A DNA stretch of 7,121 nucleotides, from contig CARDPF010000168.1 of the NCBI GenBank assembly GCA_948960675.1, forward strand, positions 1 through 7,121. The letters run 5' to 3'. Positions 5,570 to 7,121 of this stretch are shown here, piece after piece (the first letter of the stretch is position 1; every line of letters starts with the position of its first letter). This DNA comes from an uncultured Eisenbergiella sp. (GTDB taxonomy: Bacteria > Bacillota > Clostridia > Lachnospirales > Lachnospiraceae). The position numbers were made by a program, and so were the translations under genes. The notes under the pieces were generated by a model. The model searched no databases. It was not told the DNA's origin and saw only the letters and a program-made list of their open reading frames with translations.

Positions 5570-6862
5570 ATGGAAATGAAAACTGAATTGGAATATTACG
5601 ATATTTACCCAAAGGTGGTTTGCACGCAAAAGGAGGCGCGGATCACCATAAAGCCACTGGGCAGCCATGTGGCGTTTGCAGGGGGGAAAAGGTACAGGGT
5701 GCGGATTGTGCCGATGAATGAAACGCTGCTCGGGGTGGACGGCGCGCCGTATCCCGTGGCCGAAGCGCAGCTGCAGGAGGGATGCCTTTGTTTTTCGTGG
5801 CATTTTTTGACGGAACAGCAGTACATGGTAGTGGTGCTGGAAGGGGAAGAGGGGACGTGGAAAAAGCGGTGTGAACTGCGCGTTTATGCGCTTAGGCCGG
5901 ACTTTTTTGCGCTGCGGCCTTACATGGGCGACATGCACAGCCACACGGACCGGTCGGACGGAAAGGAAGGGCCGGAGATTGTGGCCGCCAATTACAGGCG
6001 GGCCGGGTTTGACTTTCTGGCTGTCACGGACCACGGCTTATATGAACCCTCCCTGGAGGCCATACAGGCTTATGAAGGGCTGGATTTGAGTTTCCGGCTG
6101 TTTTGCGGGGAGGAAGTGCATCCGCCCAAAAACCATTGCCACACCATTCATTTCGGGGGAAGTTATAGCGTCAACCAAATTTTCCGGGAGGAACCACAAC
6201 GCTACGAGAAAGAAGTGGGGGAAATCGCGGCAGGGCTGGGGGAAATGGACAGCGCCTACCGGCAGGAATATGCGTCCCTGCTCTGGGTGTACCGGGAAAT
6301 CAAAAAGGCGGGCGGCCTTGCCGTGATGGTGCATCCCTGTTGGATTCAGGAGGAGGCCTACCATATGCATATGGGGATGTATAGGCGGCTGCTTTCGGAT
6401 AAGCCTTTTGACGCCATCGAACTGACAGGGGGACAGACGCTGGAGGAAAACCAGCTGCAGGTCAGCCTGTGGCAGCAGATGCGGGAGGAGGGAAACGCCG
6501 TGCCCATTGTGGGGAGCAGCGATTCCCACGGAACCGTAAATGCGGAATGGTTTGAAATTTCCAAGATGATCGTGCTGGCAGGGGACTGCTCCAAGGATAG
6601 CCTGATAGAAGCCGTAAAACAGAGGCGGGTGGCCGTACTGGAGCAGTATAAGGGCGAAAAGCTGCCCAGGCTTTACGGGGAAAACAGGACGGTGGAATTT
6701 GTGCTGTTTTTACTGGATGAGTATATGCCGCTGCATGATGCGCTTTGCTTCGAGGAGGGAAGGCTGATGAAGGAATACGCCTGCGGCGATAAAGAGGCCG
6801 GAAAAATGCTGCAAAAAATCGGCAGGCGCACGGATGCGCTGGCGGAAAAATACTGGGCTTAG
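5570..6862 (+). CDS. PHP-type metallohydrolase (CehA/McbA-like) with N-terminal beta domain
   Basis: This protein has up to 430 residues. Residues 1-110 look like a beta-rich accessory domain. From about 118 a PHP (polymerase and histidinol phosphatase) domain follows, with its metal-binding set in order: GDMHSHTDRSDG (120-131; H123, H125, D130), VTDHG (152-156; D154, H155), EEVH (181-184), HTIH (191-194), VHP (254-256; H255) and SSDSHG (316-321; D318, H320). Such enzymes usually hydrolyse phosphomonoesters or phosphodiesters, and the CehA/McbA group includes other ester hydrolases. A helical tail follows from about 380. There is no signal peptide. The start is ATG 5570 or ATG 5576; CAGGAG (5561-5566) is 3 nt from the first and 9 nt from the second, so the shorter form is quite possible. 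As the last gene of the mannosidase cluster, it may remove a charged or ester substituent from the imported glycan. Confidence 0.85.
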   Translation: MEMKTELEYYDIYPKVVCTQKEARITIKPLGSHVAFAGGKRYRVRIVPMNETLLGVDGAPYPVAEAQLQEGCLCFSWHFLTEQQYMVVVLEGEEGTWKKRCELRVYALRPDFFALRPYMGDMHSHTDRSDGKEGPEIVAANYRRAGFDFLAVTDHGLYEPSLEAIQAYEGLDLSFRLFCGEEVHPPKNHCHTIHFGGSYSVNQIFREEPQRYEKEVGEIAAGLGEMDSAYRQEYASLLWVYREIKKAGGLAVMVHPCWIQEEAYHMHMGMYRRLLSDKPFDAIELTGGQTLEENQLQVSLWQQMREEGNAVPIVGSSDSHGTVNAEWFEISKMIVLAGDCSKDSLIEAVKQRRVAVLEQYKGEKLPRLYGENRTVEFVLFLLDEYMPLHDALCFEEGRLMKEYACGDKEAGKMLQKIGRRTDALAEKYWA

Positions 6863-6875
6863 CACGCCGCCATAG

Positions 6876-6911
6876 GCATCAAAAAGGAGCCGGACGGCTC
6901 CTTTTTGATGC
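6876..6911. terminator. Bidirectional intrinsic terminator between convergent genes
   Basis: A perfect 16-bp stem, 6876-6891 with 6896-6911, encloses the loop GGAC. The core is GGAGCC/GGCTCC, flanked by AAAAA on the left and TTTTT on the right, so either strand reads a GC stem followed by a U tract. It starts 14 nt after the PHP stop and ends 5 nt before the stop codon of the minus-strand gene, and serves both transcripts. Confidence 0.92.
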
Positions 6912-6915
6912 TTTA

Positions 6916-7121
6916 TCAATACTGCTTCGGTGCAAGGTTAACGCCATAAAATTCATTCACCTGTCTCTGCATTTCGTCTACAATGTCCTGTACACCGGCG
7001 GCGCGCAGTTCATCCTGCCATTCTGCCACAAATTCTTCCGCTGTGCCGTCAAACTTACCCACTGCCAAAACGTTCATATATCTGTTATTGACTTCATCAC
7101 AGTTGCTTTTCTGGGTGGAAA
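6916..7121 (-). CDS. Extracellular solute-binding protein of a sugar ABC transporter (C-terminal part)
   Basis: Read on the minus strand, the frame is open from the window edge at 7121 to a TGA at 6916-6918 and encodes the last 67 residues of a protein that starts outside the window. The sequence has the look of the C-terminal lobe end of family 1 extracellular solute-binding lipoproteins of Firmicutes sugar importers: an asparagine- and tyrosine-containing segment, then an acidic helix (EEFVAEWQDELRAAGVQDIV) and a final helix ending in VNEFYGVN before LAPKQY. It converges on the mannosidase cluster and shares its terminator. It is the last gene of its own operon; permease genes, if present, lie upstream of it outside the window. 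The assignment rests on a short segment and is moderate. Confidence 0.65.
   Translation of the reverse strand, partial: STQKSNCDEVNNRYMNVLAVGKFDGTAEEFVAEWQDELRAAGVQDIVDEMQRQVNEFYGVNLAPKQY

Noticed and set aside
1..7121. CRISPR array, tRNA, rRNA, transposase or prophage genes
   Set aside because: No spaced direct-repeat array, cloverleaf, rRNA-like segment, transposase motif or phage gene was seen on either strand.

Overview
The window looks like chromosome of a gut-type Clostridia member, most likely Lachnospiraceae. The grounds are strong AGGAGG-type ribosome binding sites, moderate-to-high G+C genes separated by A/T-rich promoters, an SPFH/ribbon-helix-helix gene pair, and a glycan-use cluster of the kind common in that family. 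This is inference from style and gene content; there is no rRNA or other marker gene here.

Left part (1-1562): an intergenic block with a repeated element leads into a near-consensus promoter (TTGACA, 17 nt, TATCAT). The -10 is overlaid by twin palindromic boxes. The promoter serves a two-gene operon: a membrane-anchored SPFH/band-7 protein (168-1202) and, one base later, a 65-residue ribbon-helix-helix DNA-binding protein (1204-1401). A hairpin with a T-rich tail at 1533-1562 ends this unit. The layout suggests that the small protein represses its own operon through the twin boxes, but this is inferred.

Middle and right (1563-6911): a second, diverged copy of the repeat lies at 1651-1734 and again runs into a -35 box at almost the same distance. 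The resulting promoter (TTGGCA, 17 nt, TATAAT) drives a three-gene cluster on the + strand: a GH38 alpha-mannosidase (1832-4564), a NodB/CE4-type polysaccharide deacetylase-like protein (4614-5453) and a PHP-type metallohydrolase with an extra N-terminal domain (5570-6862). None has a signal peptide, so all three probably act in the cytoplasm on an imported mannose-containing, probably acetylated or otherwise substituted, oligosaccharide. Two stem-loops sit between the second and third genes. A perfect 16-bp stem at 6876-6911 terminates transcription from both sides.

Right end (6916-7121): on the minus strand, the C-terminal 67 residues of what looks like an extracellular solute-binding protein of a sugar ABC transporter converge on the cluster. 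This is a plausible uptake partner for the three enzymes.

The best candidates for something new are (a) the cytoplasmic mannosidase/deacetylase/PHP-hydrolase cassette, whose substrate cannot be read from sequence, (b) the twin boxes at the SPFH/RHH promoter, and (c) the duplicated block placed at a fixed distance upstream of two unrelated promoters.
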